Positions 16,244 through 24,133 of a stretch of 64,000 nt of DNA are shown piece after piece; position 1 is the first letter of the stretch, and each line of letters opens with the position of its first letter. The DNA is from CADCVW01 sp035644935 (GTDB lineage Bacteria > Pseudomonadota > Alphaproteobacteria > Sphingomonadales > Sphingomonadaceae). The notes under the pieces were generated by a model. The model ran no database searches. It was not told where the DNA came from and was given only the letters and a program-made list of their open reading frames with translations. Where the stretch lies: assembly GCA_035644935.1 (NCBI GenBank), contig DASQNO010000057.1:1-64000 (forward strand). The letters are read 5' to 3'. The position numbers and the translations under genes are program-made.

Positions 16244-17059
16244 ATGACGGAGCCGGGCCGGGTTGTGCTCGTGACCGGTGCTTCGTCGGGCATCGGCAAG
16301 GTGTCCGCGCAGTATCTCGCGGCCCGGGGTTGGCGAGTATTCGCGGGTGCGCGGCGACCGAAGGTGCTGCGCGGGTCGGCTGGCATCGAGTTTCTCCAAC
16401 TCGACGTGACGGACGACGCTTTGGCGCGCGAAGCGGTCGAGACCGTGCTCCGGCGGGCGGGCCGGATCGACGGGCTGGTGAACAACGCGGGCGGCTCAAT
16501 CCTCGGCGCGGTCGAGGAGACTTCGCTTGAGCAGGCGCGCGCCCTCTTCGAGACAAACGTACTCGGAGTGATGCGCATGTCTCAAGCCGTGCTCCCGGCG
16601 ATGCGAAGCCAGCAGTTCGGCCGCATCGTCAACATCAGCTCGATCGTGGGTTTCCTTCCTGCGCCCTACATGGGCGTCTACGCCGCGACGAAACACGCCT
16701 TGGAAGGTCTGTCGGAGTCGCTTGACCACGAAGTGCGCGCGTTCGGCGTCCGTGTCATGTTGGTCCAACCAGCCTTTACGCGCACGAACATCGACGCTGC
16801 CTCGGTGCGGGCGGAGCGACCTTCGGAAGCGTACGCGGCTCAGCGCGAGCGTGTGCTTGCAGTGATCGGCGAGCAGATCGCCCGGGCGCCAGAGGCGACC
16901 GCGGTCGCCCGGACGGTGGAACGTGCACTCGGTCATCCTTCGTTTGCGCGGTTCCCGGTGGGCTTCCAAGCTCGGCTTCTCAGTCGCTTGCGGAAGATCG
17001 CGCCAGCCCAAGCCATCGATCGGTCCATCCGCAAAAACTTTGCGCTCGACCAGAATTGA
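16244..17059 (+). CDS. Short-chain dehydrogenase/reductase
   Basis: This 271-residue classical SDR has the cofactor motif TGASSGIG near the N-terminus, the NNAG motif, and the catalytic Ser-Tyr-Lys set (NISSIVG, then YAATKHALEG). An Arg-rich N-terminal region after the glycine motif hints at NADP(H) preference. The ATG at 16244 has GGAGAG upstream. It follows the GST gene by 32 nt and is probably cotranscribed. The substrate is unknown. Confidence 0.9.
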   Translation: MTEPGRVVLVTGASSGIGKVSAQYLAARGWRVFAGARRPKVLRGSAGIEFLQLDVTDDALAREAVETVLRRAGRIDGLVNNAGGSILGAVEETSLEQARALFETNVLGVMRMSQAVLPAMRSQQFGRIVNISSIVGFLPAPYMGVYAATKHALEGLSESLDHEVRAFGVRVMLVQPAFTRTNIDAASVRAERPSEAYAAQRERVLAVIGEQIARAPEATAVARTVERALGHPSFARFPVGFQARLLSRLRKIAPAQAIDRSIRKNFALDQN

Positions 17060-17191
17060 ACCATCACCGGCACCCGGCTGATCTATTCAAGCAAGCACTT
17101 CCTGCCGAAAATAGCGCTAGCCACTACCGACTTTCTTGCGGCTGCATCTGGCGAGATAGATGTGAGCCACGCACCTCCGAGGCCCTGAAGA

Positions 17192-17213
17192 GGGCGGCGC
17201 TTACGCGCCGCCC
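17192..17213 (-). terminator. Terminator hairpin overlapping the DUF2493 stop
   Basis: GGGCGGCG (17192-17199) pairs with CGCCGCCC (17206-17213). On the minus strand the hairpin spans the TAA stop of the DUF2493 gene and is followed by TCTTC. It probably terminates the transcript. Confidence 0.6.
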
Positions 17214-18121
17214 TTCCGGAAGTCGAACAGCGGAATCCCGAGCTTGCGGGCCTTGTCGGCCAGGTTGTCGTTGATCCCGTTGCCGGGGAACACGACGACC
17301 CCGATCGGCAGCACGTCCAGCATCGCGTCGTTGCGCTTGAACGGGGCGGCCTTGGCGTGCTTGGCCCAGTCGGGCTTGAAGGCGACCTGAGCGACTTTGC
17401 GGTTGTCGGCCCAGCAGGCGGCGATGCGTTCGGCTCCCGTCGGTGATCCGCCGTGCAGCAGGACCATGCCAGGGTGCTTGGCGTGCACCCGGTCGAGCGC
17501 GGCCCAGATCGCGGCCGTGTCGTTGCACTCACGGCCTCCTGTGAAGGCGATCTTCGCTCCAGCGGGCAGCATCACCTCGGTCTCGGCCCGGCGGCGGGCG
17601 GAGATGAAGTCCCGGCTGTCGATCACCGCCGAGGTGAGCGCCTTCCGGTTGACCAGCGATCCGTGACGGGGTTGCCAGGCGGAGCCGATGTGGTTGCGGT
17701 AGAGGTCCGCGGCGGTGTCGCGCATGAGTTCGTGAGCGTTGCGGCGTTCGATGAGCGTCAGCCCCTGGACCAGGAGCTGTTCGAGCTCGACCGAGCGGAC
17801 CTCAGACCCATCCTGCTCACGCTGGCTCCGCCGCTGCGCCTGCTCGTTGTCGTCCAGCTCGCGTTCGACGCGTTCGGCGGCGCGGTGGAACAGGTTGACG
17901 GTGCCCCAGAGCAGATCGTCGAGGTCGGGTTCGAGCCGGGTATCCTCCAGCGTCGAGACGAGGGCGTCGAAGATGTCGGCGATGGCACCGGTAACGCGGT
18001 CGCCCTCGGGCAAGGGTCTCGGGTCGGGCTCGTCCTGGAAGGGGCGGAAGCCGTAGAGCTGGAGTTCGGCAAGGATGGCGGCGGTGGGAGACTCGGCGTG
18101 CGGTTCGTCGTGGTCGGTCAT
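17201..18121 (-). CDS. DUF2493 (SLOG-like) protein of mobile element
   Basis: This 306-residue protein has an N-terminal acidic helical region and a C-terminal SLOG/Rossmann-like domain (about 190-306): KIAFTGGRECNDTAAIWAAL, LLHGGSPTGAERIAACWA, VVVFPGNGINDNLADKA. These match DUF2493 (YspA-like), predicted to bind nucleotides or their derivatives. The gene is common in the maintenance region of alphaproteobacterial ICEs and plasmids. It is preceded by the same kind of leader element as DUF736 and ended by a hairpin on its stop codon. Confidence 0.88.
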   Translation of the reverse strand: MTDHDEPHAESPTAAILAELQLYGFRPFQDEPDPRPLPEGDRVTGAIADIFDALVSTLEDTRLEPDLDDLLWGTVNLFHRAAERVERELDDNEQAQRRSQREQDGSEVRSVELEQLLVQGLTLIERRNAHELMRDTAADLYRNHIGSAWQPRHGSLVNRKALTSAVIDSRDFISARRRAETEVMLPAGAKIAFTGGRECNDTAAIWAALDRVHAKHPGMVLLHGGSPTGAERIAACWADNRKVAQVAFKPDWAKHAKAAPFKRNDAMLDVLPIGVVVFPGNGINDNLADKARKLGIPLFDFRKGGA

Positions 18122-18250
18122 GATGGGGTGCTCCGGCTCGGGGCCGCGCCTCTCGCGGCCTTCACGGGCGACGAAGAGCGGGGGCGGACCGGGCTTGCAC
18201 CGCGGGCCTCCGCCCGCGGCCGGAGTGCAGCGCAGGACGGCGAAGGCCGG

Positions 18251-18295
18251 CTTTCTTGTCTCGCGAGGAGCCGCGGCACGCGGCGGGGAAGAAAG
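18251..18295 (-). promoter_or_regulatory. Structured leader element, copy 2 (upstream of DUF2493)
   Basis: CTTTCTT (18251-18257) and AAGAAAG (18289-18295) close a 45-nt element that includes TCTCGCGAGG and an inner hairpin GCCGCG-GCA-CGCGGC. The total length is the same as copy 1 at 12152-12196; the inner stem differs in sequence but remains paired. It begins 130 nt before the DUF2493 start. The rest of 18122-18408 has other GC hairpins (for example CCGCGGGC/GCCCGCGG) and no gene. Confidence 0.6.
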
Positions 18296-18408
18296 TCGGC
18301 CGCAGCCGTTGCCTGACCGGCCCGGCTCCGGTCCGATCGCCCCTCTCGGAAGGCCGAAGGCGCGGCTCTCCCGTATCGGTGTGCCCGTCCCGATACTGAC
18401 CTGAACAG

Positions 18409-19470
18409 CTAAGCCGCCGTCCTGCGCCTACGCTTCGCCGGGAACAGGAAGCGTTCGACGTCCTCCGGGGCGAGCTGCACCCGCAAGTTTCCCGAGAACG
18501 CGTCCATCCCAAGCAGTCGAAGGTCGTCGTTGAAGTCGCCTCCACACGCGTCGAGCATCAGCGGCTCGATCCCGGCCTCGCGTGCCCTAGTGGCCAGGGT
18601 GTCCGCCCCGCGGTGTCCGGCGACGTCCCGTTCGCGAGCGATGTAGAGCCTGCGCAGCCTCGGTTGGAGCTGGAGGGCCGCGAGGTGCGCGGCCGAGAGT
18701 GCTGCGACGGCAGGGAGCGTGGTCAGAACCTGCCGCAAGGACAGCATGGTCTCGACACCTTCGCCGGCTGCGAGCACGTCGGTGGCGACGCCGAAGCGAA
18801 CCCCGTGCCCGAGAAGCTGCCCCATAGCGCGTCTTGGCGAGGCGACCGGGGCTTTGTGGACGGTCGTCGGGTCGAGCCAAGTACGATGCGCGCCGGTGAT
18901 CGCGCCGCTCAGGTCGGTGACTGCCGCAACGACCGCGGGCCAGGCTTCGCGCCCGGTCGCCTCATCAGCTTCGGGGCGGTAGAAGCAGTGGGGGTGAAAG
19001 CGAAGCGCTCCAGTGCCGCTGAGATCAGTCAGGCAACGCCGGCGCAGGTAGGTCTCGGCCAGCGTGCCCCAGATCGGCTTAGACATCCCGAACAAACGTC
19101 GAGCCGCTTCGGACGAGCCGGTCGGAACGCGCCGTAGCGGCTCGTGACTTATCGGCTCCGGGCTGGGAAGTGATAGGAACCGGCGGGCTTCGGCGAGTAC
19201 CTCGGTCAGGTCGGTCAGGCGCTGGTTGGCGGCGATCAGGTCGAGCAAGTCGCCGTGCTCGCCGGTAGCGGCGTCGGTCCACTTTCCAGCGGCGCCCTTG
19301 CCCGACTCCGGGCCGGTGAGCCGGACGTAAAGGCTGCGCCCCGCGGAGTTCTCGACATCCCCGACCAGCCAGTAATGGCCCTGCCGGCGACCATTGGAGA
19401 GATAATGGCGGCACACCGCCTCGGCGTTCTGAGCCAAGCGACGCGCCAGGTCGGATGCGTGGTCGCGCAT
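18409..19470 (-). CDS. Toprim-domain primase-like protein (DUF7146 type)
   Basis: This encodes 353 residues. The N-terminal part (YWLVGDVENSAGRSLYVRLTG, GKWTDAATGEHGDLLDLI) has the pattern of the primase-like domain of plasmid Toprim proteins. The central/C-terminal part holds Toprim motifs: VLAAGEGVETMLSL (Glu in GEGVET) and a second acidic motif near ACGGDFNDDLR. The ATG at 19470 is chosen because GAGG lies 6 nt upstream; 19485 is also in frame. It may prime replication of transferred single strands. It lies downstream of parB but is separated from it by a terminator. Confidence 0.85.
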   Translation of the reverse strand: MRDHASDLARRLAQNAEAVCRHYLSNGRRQGHYWLVGDVENSAGRSLYVRLTGPESGKGAAGKWTDAATGEHGDLLDLIAANQRLTDLTEVLAEARRFLSLPSPEPISHEPLRRVPTGSSEAARRLFGMSKPIWGTLAETYLRRRCLTDLSGTGALRFHPHCFYRPEADEATGREAWPAVVAAVTDLSGAITGAHRTWLDPTTVHKAPVASPRRAMGQLLGHGVRFGVATDVLAAGEGVETMLSLRQVLTTLPAVAALSAAHLAALQLQPRLRRLYIARERDVAGHRGADTLATRAREAGIEPLMLDACGGDFNDDLRLLGMDAFSGNLRVQLAPEDVERFLFPAKRRRRTAA

Positions 19471-19492
19471 GATGCACCTCGGCATGAAGAAA

Positions 19493-19528
19493 GGGCCCGC
19501 CGTCGCCCTTGGTGGGAACGGCGGGCCC
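19493..19528 (-). terminator. Rho-independent terminator after parB
   Basis: GGGCCCGCCG (19493-19502) pairs perfectly with CGGCGGGCCC (19519-19528). On the minus strand the stem is followed by TTTCTTC. It lies just after the parB stop (19553) and before the start of the Toprim gene. Confidence 0.8.
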
Positions 19529-19552
19529 TCGGGTGAGCAGGCAGGGACGGAC

Positions 19553-21709
19553 CTACTCGGCCGCGTAGGCGTAGGGGGCGTCCACCTCCGCGACGTGCTC
19601 ATCATCGGCGAGGTCGCCGTCTTCGCCCATGGCCGGTTCGCCGCCGTCTGTCGCCGTCTCTACGCCGGCCGGCTCGGGGTCGACCGCGTCGGCGGCGACG
19701 ATCGGCGCCGGGCTCTCTTCGACCGGGCTCGGCAGCTCGCGACCCGGCGTGCGCAGCGGCTCCGGCACCCAGCCGCTGCCGGCGAGCAACCCTTGCGCCC
19801 GCTCGGCCATCTCGCCCTTCTTGAGGTGGTCGATCAGTTGCGCCTGCCGTTCGCCCCGGGCCTCACGCACCGCAGCGACGATGCGCGCCTTGGTGACCCG
19901 GCCGAGGAAGTTGTCCACGGTCGGGCTCCAGCCCACGCCCGCCATGTCGAGGTCGACCGCCGCCGCTAGGCGGTCGGCGTGCGCGAGCGCGCGGGGCCGC
20001 CGGTTGTAGGCGCCGTAGGTCGCGTTCACCGAGAGGGCGACGCAGTGCGCGAACAGGTGCTGGCGGGTGTCATGGTCGAAGCCGACCAGCTTGTCCCACA
20101 ACGCCTCCGGCTCCTTCGGCAGAGCCGCCGCCCAAGCGTCGTGCCGCCGGTCGACCGACTTGGCCGAAGCCGTCTCGGCCAGCCCGGGCGCCTGGTGCGC
20201 AAAGCCGACGCTCTTGGCTTCGATCTCAACACAGCTGTCGAGCGCGTAGCTGTAGAACCGCCGAAGCACGAGCGCGTGCAGGCAGGCGAGGAACGCCACG
20301 TGCGGGTCGTTGCCGAGCGCATCTCTGAGCGCAACGGTGCGGTGGGCGGTCAGCTCGGCGAGCAGCCGATCCGGGATCGGACGCATGCCTTCGTCCTCCT
20401 CCGGCTCAGGGGCGGGAGCCGGCTCACTGACGACGGTAGCCCCGCCGCCGTCGCTGCTTGCTGCGATGTGCTCAACCGCTTGCGCGTCGGTGTCGCTGAC
20501 CTCCAGCGAGGGCTCCGGCTGGGGAAGAGGCGGCTCGTCCGCAGGCCGGACGTAGCCGCGGTCGATCCGAAGCCGACCATCGCTTCCGAGGCTGACGAAC
20601 GCGCCCGCGATTGCAACCTCGGCCGGGTCGAACACCAAGGGCCGGTTCTCCAGCTCCTCCAGCGCCGTCTCGATCTCGCCCATGCGCTGGTCCGCCTCGT
20701 CCGAGAACTCCTCGGCTTCGGCGAACTCGGCCTCGATCCGCTCGGCCTCGGCCTGGAGCGCGTCGCGCGCGGCCTCCTGCTCGGGCGTCAGCGGAGTCTG
20801 CTCGCCGGTGAGCCGACGCAACCCGTAGAGGTGGGCGTAGGGCAGATCGACGAAGGTTTCGACCCACCTGAACCCCTCCGCCGCGACCTCGTCCGCCGCC
20901 TCGCGCAGCTTCTCGGCCACGAGCATGTCGAGCAAGGACGCGTCCTGCAGCCAACCGCCGTCGTCCGACTGGAACAGGTCATTCAGCACCTCGCCGCCGG
21001 CCTCGACATACGCATCGACGCCGACGAACTGCGCGCGCTTGTCCGAGGCGCGCACGGCGCCCTCGGTCAGCATGCGCCGGATTTCGTAGGGCTGCTTGGA
21101 ATGGTGCCGCTGCAGCGCCTCCCAGACCTGCTCCTGACGCTGGTGGTCGGGATTAACCGTGAACGCCATCAGCTGGTCGAGCGTGACCCCATCCTCAGCA
21201 TAGACGTCGAGCAGCGCCGGGCTGACCGCCGCGAGACGCAGCCGCTGCTTCACGACCGCGACCGACACGAAGAAGGCGGCCGCGATCTCCTCCTCGCCCA
21301 TGCCCTTCTCGCGCATGGCCTGGAAGGCGCGGAACTGGTCGAGCGGGTGCAGGGGCGCACGCTGGACGTTCTCGGCGAGGCTGTCCTCCTCGGCCAAGCC
21401 TTCCGTACGGACAACGCATGGGATGGGCGCGTTCTTCGCCAGGCGCTTCTGCTTGACCAGCAGCTCCAGCGCGCGGAAGCGACGGCCTCCGGCCGGCACC
21501 TCAAACATGCCGGTCTCCTGACCGGCTTCGTCGACGACGGCGCGGACGGTGAGAGACTGGAGCAGGGTGCGCCGGGCGATGTCCTCGGCGAGTTGCTCGA
21601 TGGCGACGCCCGCCTTCACCTGACGGACGTTGGACTGGGACAGCACGAGCTTGTCGAGCGGGATCGCACGCTGCTCGCTCAAGCTGATCTTCGGTTGGGC
21701 CTTGGCCAT
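19553..21709 (-). CDS. parB: Large ParB/RepB/Spo0J-family partition-like protein
   Basis: This 718-residue protein has an N-terminal ParB nuclease-like fold (KLVLSQSNVRQVKAG, PAGGRRFRALELLVKQKR, PCVVRT, then SLAENVQRAPLHPLDQFRAF) and a helix-turn-helix (EEEIAAAFFVSVAVVKQRLRL). The C-terminal 450 residues are mobile-element specific, with a coiled coil around EAERIEAEFAEAEEFSDEAD. ParB proteins usually act with ParA; no parA gene is in the window. It is not the short ParB of standard plasmid partition, and a role in maintenance is an inference. A GACGGG/CCCGTC leader hairpin ends next to its ribosome binding site. Confidence 0.9.
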   Translation of the reverse strand: MAKAQPKISLSEQRAIPLDKLVLSQSNVRQVKAGVAIEQLAEDIARRTLLQSLTVRAVVDEAGQETGMFEVPAGGRRFRALELLVKQKRLAKNAPIPCVVRTEGLAEEDSLAENVQRAPLHPLDQFRAFQAMREKGMGEEEIAAAFFVSVAVVKQRLRLAAVSPALLDVYAEDGVTLDQLMAFTVNPDHQRQEQVWEALQRHHSKQPYEIRRMLTEGAVRASDKRAQFVGVDAYVEAGGEVLNDLFQSDDGGWLQDASLLDMLVAEKLREAADEVAAEGFRWVETFVDLPYAHLYGLRRLTGEQTPLTPEQEAARDALQAEAERIEAEFAEAEEFSDEADQRMGEIETALEELENRPLVFDPAEVAIAGAFVSLGSDGRLRIDRGYVRPADEPPLPQPEPSLEVSDTDAQAVEHIAASSDGGGATVVSEPAPAPEPEEDEGMRPIPDRLLAELTAHRTVALRDALGNDPHVAFLACLHALVLRRFYSYALDSCVEIEAKSVGFAHQAPGLAETASAKSVDRRHDAWAAALPKEPEALWDKLVGFDHDTRQHLFAHCVALSVNATYGAYNRRPRALAHADRLAAAVDLDMAGVGWSPTVDNFLGRVTKARIVAAVREARGERQAQLIDHLKKGEMAERAQGLLAGSGWVPEPLRTPGRELPSPVEESPAPIVAADAVDPEPAGVETATDGGEPAMGEDGDLADDEHVAEVDAPYAYAAE

Positions 21710-21722
21710 GACGGTTCTCCAT

Positions 21723-21763
21723 GACGGGCTGGCCGGGAACCTCTCCCGACCCTCAAACCCGTC
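21723..21763 (-). promoter_or_regulatory. GACGGG/CCCGTC leader hairpin, copy 1 (parB)
   Basis: The parB leader has GACGGG (21723-21728) and CCCGTC (21758-21763) enclosing an inner CGGGA/TCCCG pair. Copy 2, with about the same length and spacing, precedes DUF932 at 23046-23087. In both the hairpin ends about 13 nt before the ATG, directly beside the GGAG ribosome binding site, so it could control translation. Confidence 0.55.
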
Positions 21764-21835
21764 ACGAAGCGCAGCGCCGCCCTCTCACTCTGGAGAGGAC
21801 GACGCCGCAGGAAAGGTGGAAAGTGGGCGGCCCGC

Positions 21836-23032
21836 TCAGGCCGCTCGGTCGAGCAGCTTCTTGGCGCGGCCTTCGAGATCGAGTCGCGCGTCCTGCTGTG
21901 TTTTGCCCCGGGCGTAAGCGGTGATGCCCTGGACGAAGTCGAACACGCTCTCGGGCGGGCGGCCCTCTTCGGCGAGCACCGTCTCGATGATCTTCGCCGT
22001 CTCGGCCTTGCCGAACCCGCGCTTGCGCAGGAAGTCGGACCGATCCTCACCGGTGCGGGCCACGATGCGCTCGCGCGCATGCCGGATGCCGTTGACGAAC
22101 GGCATGGGCGAGCTGTCCGCGAAGCGGGTCAGCGCCGGCGCGGCCTCGTGCGCGAAGCGGTTGGCCGCGTACTTCGAGTGCCGGATGCTGATCTCCTCGA
22201 AGTCCTCGACGCCCCAGAGATTGCGGTTCTGGCAGACGGCGCGGAGGTAGAAGCTCGCCATTCCGAGCGTCTTCGCGCCCACCTCCGAGTTCCAGCAGTA
22301 AAAGCCGCGGAAGTAGAGATCGGGCGAGCCGTCGGGCAGGCGTCCGGCCTCGATCGGGTTCAGGTCATCGACCAGGAAGAGAAAGACGTCGCGGTCGGAC
22401 GCGTACAGGGTAGTCGTGTCCTGTGTCACGTCGACACGCGGGTTGTAGACCCCCGTGGACCAGTCGAGCACGCCCGGCACCTTCCAGCGCGTGTCGCCGG
22501 TCCCATCGCCCGCGATGCGTTGCACGGCCGCGACCAGATCGTGGTCGTAGATGCGGCCGTAGTCGGGGCCAGTGACGGCGCGCAGCTCAATGCGGCCCTC
22601 CTCACTCTCCAACGTCTTCACTTTCTCGGCGCGATGCGAGCTGAGCCCGTACTGCAGGTTGATGCCGGCCAGCGCGGCCGGCAGCTGGCGCAGATAGGCG
22701 GCCGGTGCGCCGACCAGGCCAGCCAATTGGCCGAAACTCCAGTGAGTCGGCGCGATCGGCTCGGCCGAGCCGGGAAGTACGAGCGCGAGCGCCTCGGCAT
22801 TGTCGCGGCTCGCCTCGACCCGCACCGCCGCGCTGTCGACCGTGCGGGTGCGGCTGCGCTCGGCGCGACCCTTCACCGACGCCATCAGCTCGGACAGGGA
22901 CAGGTAGCGCTCGTCCGCCGGCCGCGAAAACCACTCGGACGACACCCGCCCGATCCGCTGCCCCCGACTGACATCCACTTTGTAGCCGCCGCTCGGATCA
23001 CGGCGGGCGTCCAGAACCCCTACGTTGCTCAT
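21836..23032 (-). CDS. DUF932 protein of mobile element
   Basis: This 398-residue protein belongs to the DUF932 family of plasmids and ICEs: PTHWSFGQLAGLVGAPAAYL, VFLFLVDDLNPIEA, FRGFYCWNSEVGAKTLGMAS, CQNRNLWGVEDFEE. The function is unknown; it is often linked to plasmid maintenance or anti-restriction regions. It lies upstream of parB in the same direction and shares its leader hairpin, so the two are probably coregulated. Confidence 0.88.
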   Translation of the reverse strand: MSNVGVLDARRDPSGGYKVDVSRGQRIGRVSSEWFSRPADERYLSLSELMASVKGRAERSRTRTVDSAAVRVEASRDNAEALALVLPGSAEPIAPTHWSFGQLAGLVGAPAAYLRQLPAALAGINLQYGLSSHRAEKVKTLESEEGRIELRAVTGPDYGRIYDHDLVAAVQRIAGDGTGDTRWKVPGVLDWSTGVYNPRVDVTQDTTTLYASDRDVFLFLVDDLNPIEAGRLPDGSPDLYFRGFYCWNSEVGAKTLGMASFYLRAVCQNRNLWGVEDFEEISIRHSKYAANRFAHEAAPALTRFADSSPMPFVNGIRHARERIVARTGEDRSDFLRKRGFGKAETAKIIETVLAEEGRPPESVFDFVQGITAYARGKTQQDARLDLEGRAKKLLDRAA

Positions 23033-23045
23033 AGCTCGTCTCCGC

Positions 23046-23087
23046 GACGGGCTGGCCGGGAGCCTCTCTCTCGACCCTCAACCCGTC
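23046..23087 (-). promoter_or_regulatory. GACGGG/CCCGTC leader hairpin, copy 2 (DUF932)
   Basis: GACGGG (23046-23051) and CCCGTC (23082-23087) form the outer stem, enclosing a conserved GCTGGCCGGG segment. It matches the parB leader at 21723-21763 with the same 13-nt distance to the start codon. On the minus strand the GGAG ribosome binding site follows directly. Confidence 0.55.
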
Positions 23088-23190
23088 ACGGCGACAGCCG
23101 CAAGTCTCTTCCTCTAGAGAACGAACGAGCGTGATTTCCCCGCCCAAATCAAAGCGGGAGATGCCGTAAAGGCCTTTGCTGCGACGTGCT

Positions 23191-23682
23191 TCAGGCGAAG
23201 ATCTTTGCCACCTCGGCCATAGGTACGAATAGGCGGCGGCTGTCTGCTGTCAGCGGAATGAAGCTGTGCGACGCGTAGAAGGCTGCGGCTTCTTCGTCCT
23301 TAGCGTCCACGACGAAGGCGAAGGCGGCGATGTCGCTGCGCAGCGTTCGGCTGAAAGCGTCCAGCAGCATCAGCTGACCCAATCCGAGCCGCCGGCGCCG
23401 TATGTCTACGGCGAGCCGTCTCATGAGAGTGGCCGGCACGGTCGGATAGCGCGGCAGGCGCTTCGCGAGAGCCGCCGGCAGGTCCGCCAACGCGAGCGAG
23501 GTGGCCGCCAGCGTGTAGAACCCGATCGGAGCCCCACCGTCGCTTTCGGTCAGCACAAAGCAGGAGGCCACGCGCTTGCGGACGTCCTGACCGGCCTGCG
23601 TTCGGAAATACCGGTCCAGCGGGTCCACCCCGCTCACGAACCCGGTCCGGTCGTGCCCGTCGTTTAGCGACTCGATTTGCAA
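23191..23682 (-). CDS. GNAT acetyltransferase toxin (TacT/AtaT-like)
   Basis: This 163-residue GNAT protein matches the toxin class that acetylates aminoacyl-tRNA: GVDPLDRYFRTQAGQDVRKR, then LPAALAKRLPRYPTVPATLMRRLAVD with the acetyl-CoA loop RRRRLGLGQLMLLDA, and a C-terminal YASHSFIPL. It begins with TTG at 23682, 18 nt after the antitoxin stop. The order antitoxin then toxin matches tacAT. It would inhibit translation when free of its antitoxin. Confidence 0.85.
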   Translation of the reverse strand: MQIESLNDGHDRTGFVSGVDPLDRYFRTQAGQDVRKRVASCFVLTESDGGAPIGFYTLAATSLALADLPAALAKRLPRYPTVPATLMRRLAVDIRRRRLGLGQLMLLDAFSRTLRSDIAAFAFVVDAKDEEAAAFYASHSFIPLTADSRRLFVPMAEVAKIFA

Positions 23683-23700
23683 AACGGCCGCCCGAGCCGC

Positions 23701-24006
23701 TCAGCGCCCGAGCGTGTCGATGTAGCGGCGAGCAGCGGCCTTCAACCGTGGACTCGGCTCGCGTGGGTTCACGACCGCCTCCGCGAAAGCCCGGCTTTCC
23801 TGTTCGGTGAGACGTATCGTCTGCATCTCGTCGATGGTTCGAACCGCCGCCTCATGGACGCTCGCGATCACGAAGTCTGTCAGCGTCCGGCCTTGGAGCT
23901 CGGCCGCGCGAAGGAAGAGGTTCTTCTGATCGGCCGAAATTCGAGCTTCCAGCCGCTCGCCGCGCGTACGGGACGGATCTTTCGTAGCGGATGCTCGGCG
24001 GGCCAT
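23701..24006 (-). CDS. DUF1778 (TacA-like) antitoxin
   Basis: This 101-residue protein has an N-terminal ribbon-helix-helix (RGERLEARISADQKNLFLRAAELQG, with TDFVIASVHEAA) typical of DUF1778 antitoxins, and a C-terminal toxin-binding tail (LTEQESRAFAEAVVNPREP). The ATG at 24006 is the start of the domain. It is transcribed with the GNAT toxin and divergently from hsdS; the 127-nt gap between them must hold both promoters. Confidence 0.85.
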   Translation of the reverse strand: MARRASATKDPSRTRGERLEARISADQKNLFLRAAELQGRTLTDFVIASVHEAAVRTIDEMQTIRLTEQESRAFAEAVVNPREPSPRLKAAARRYIDTLGR

Positions 24007-24133
24007 TGCCTTGGTCCTTATCTCCCGGCTAATGTACGGCTCTTGGCCGGACGGATCAAGGGCGGCGCCGAGTGTCTCGATAACATCGCGTCCACCCCGG
24101 GTCAGGCGGTCATCAGCCAACGGGTTGGATGCG

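Noticed and set aside
19979..21724. Long open frame antisense to parB (over 570 codons)
   Set aside because: It is a GC-rich shadow of parB; the protein is Arg/Leu/Gln-rich with no domain, while parB has clear ParB motifs.
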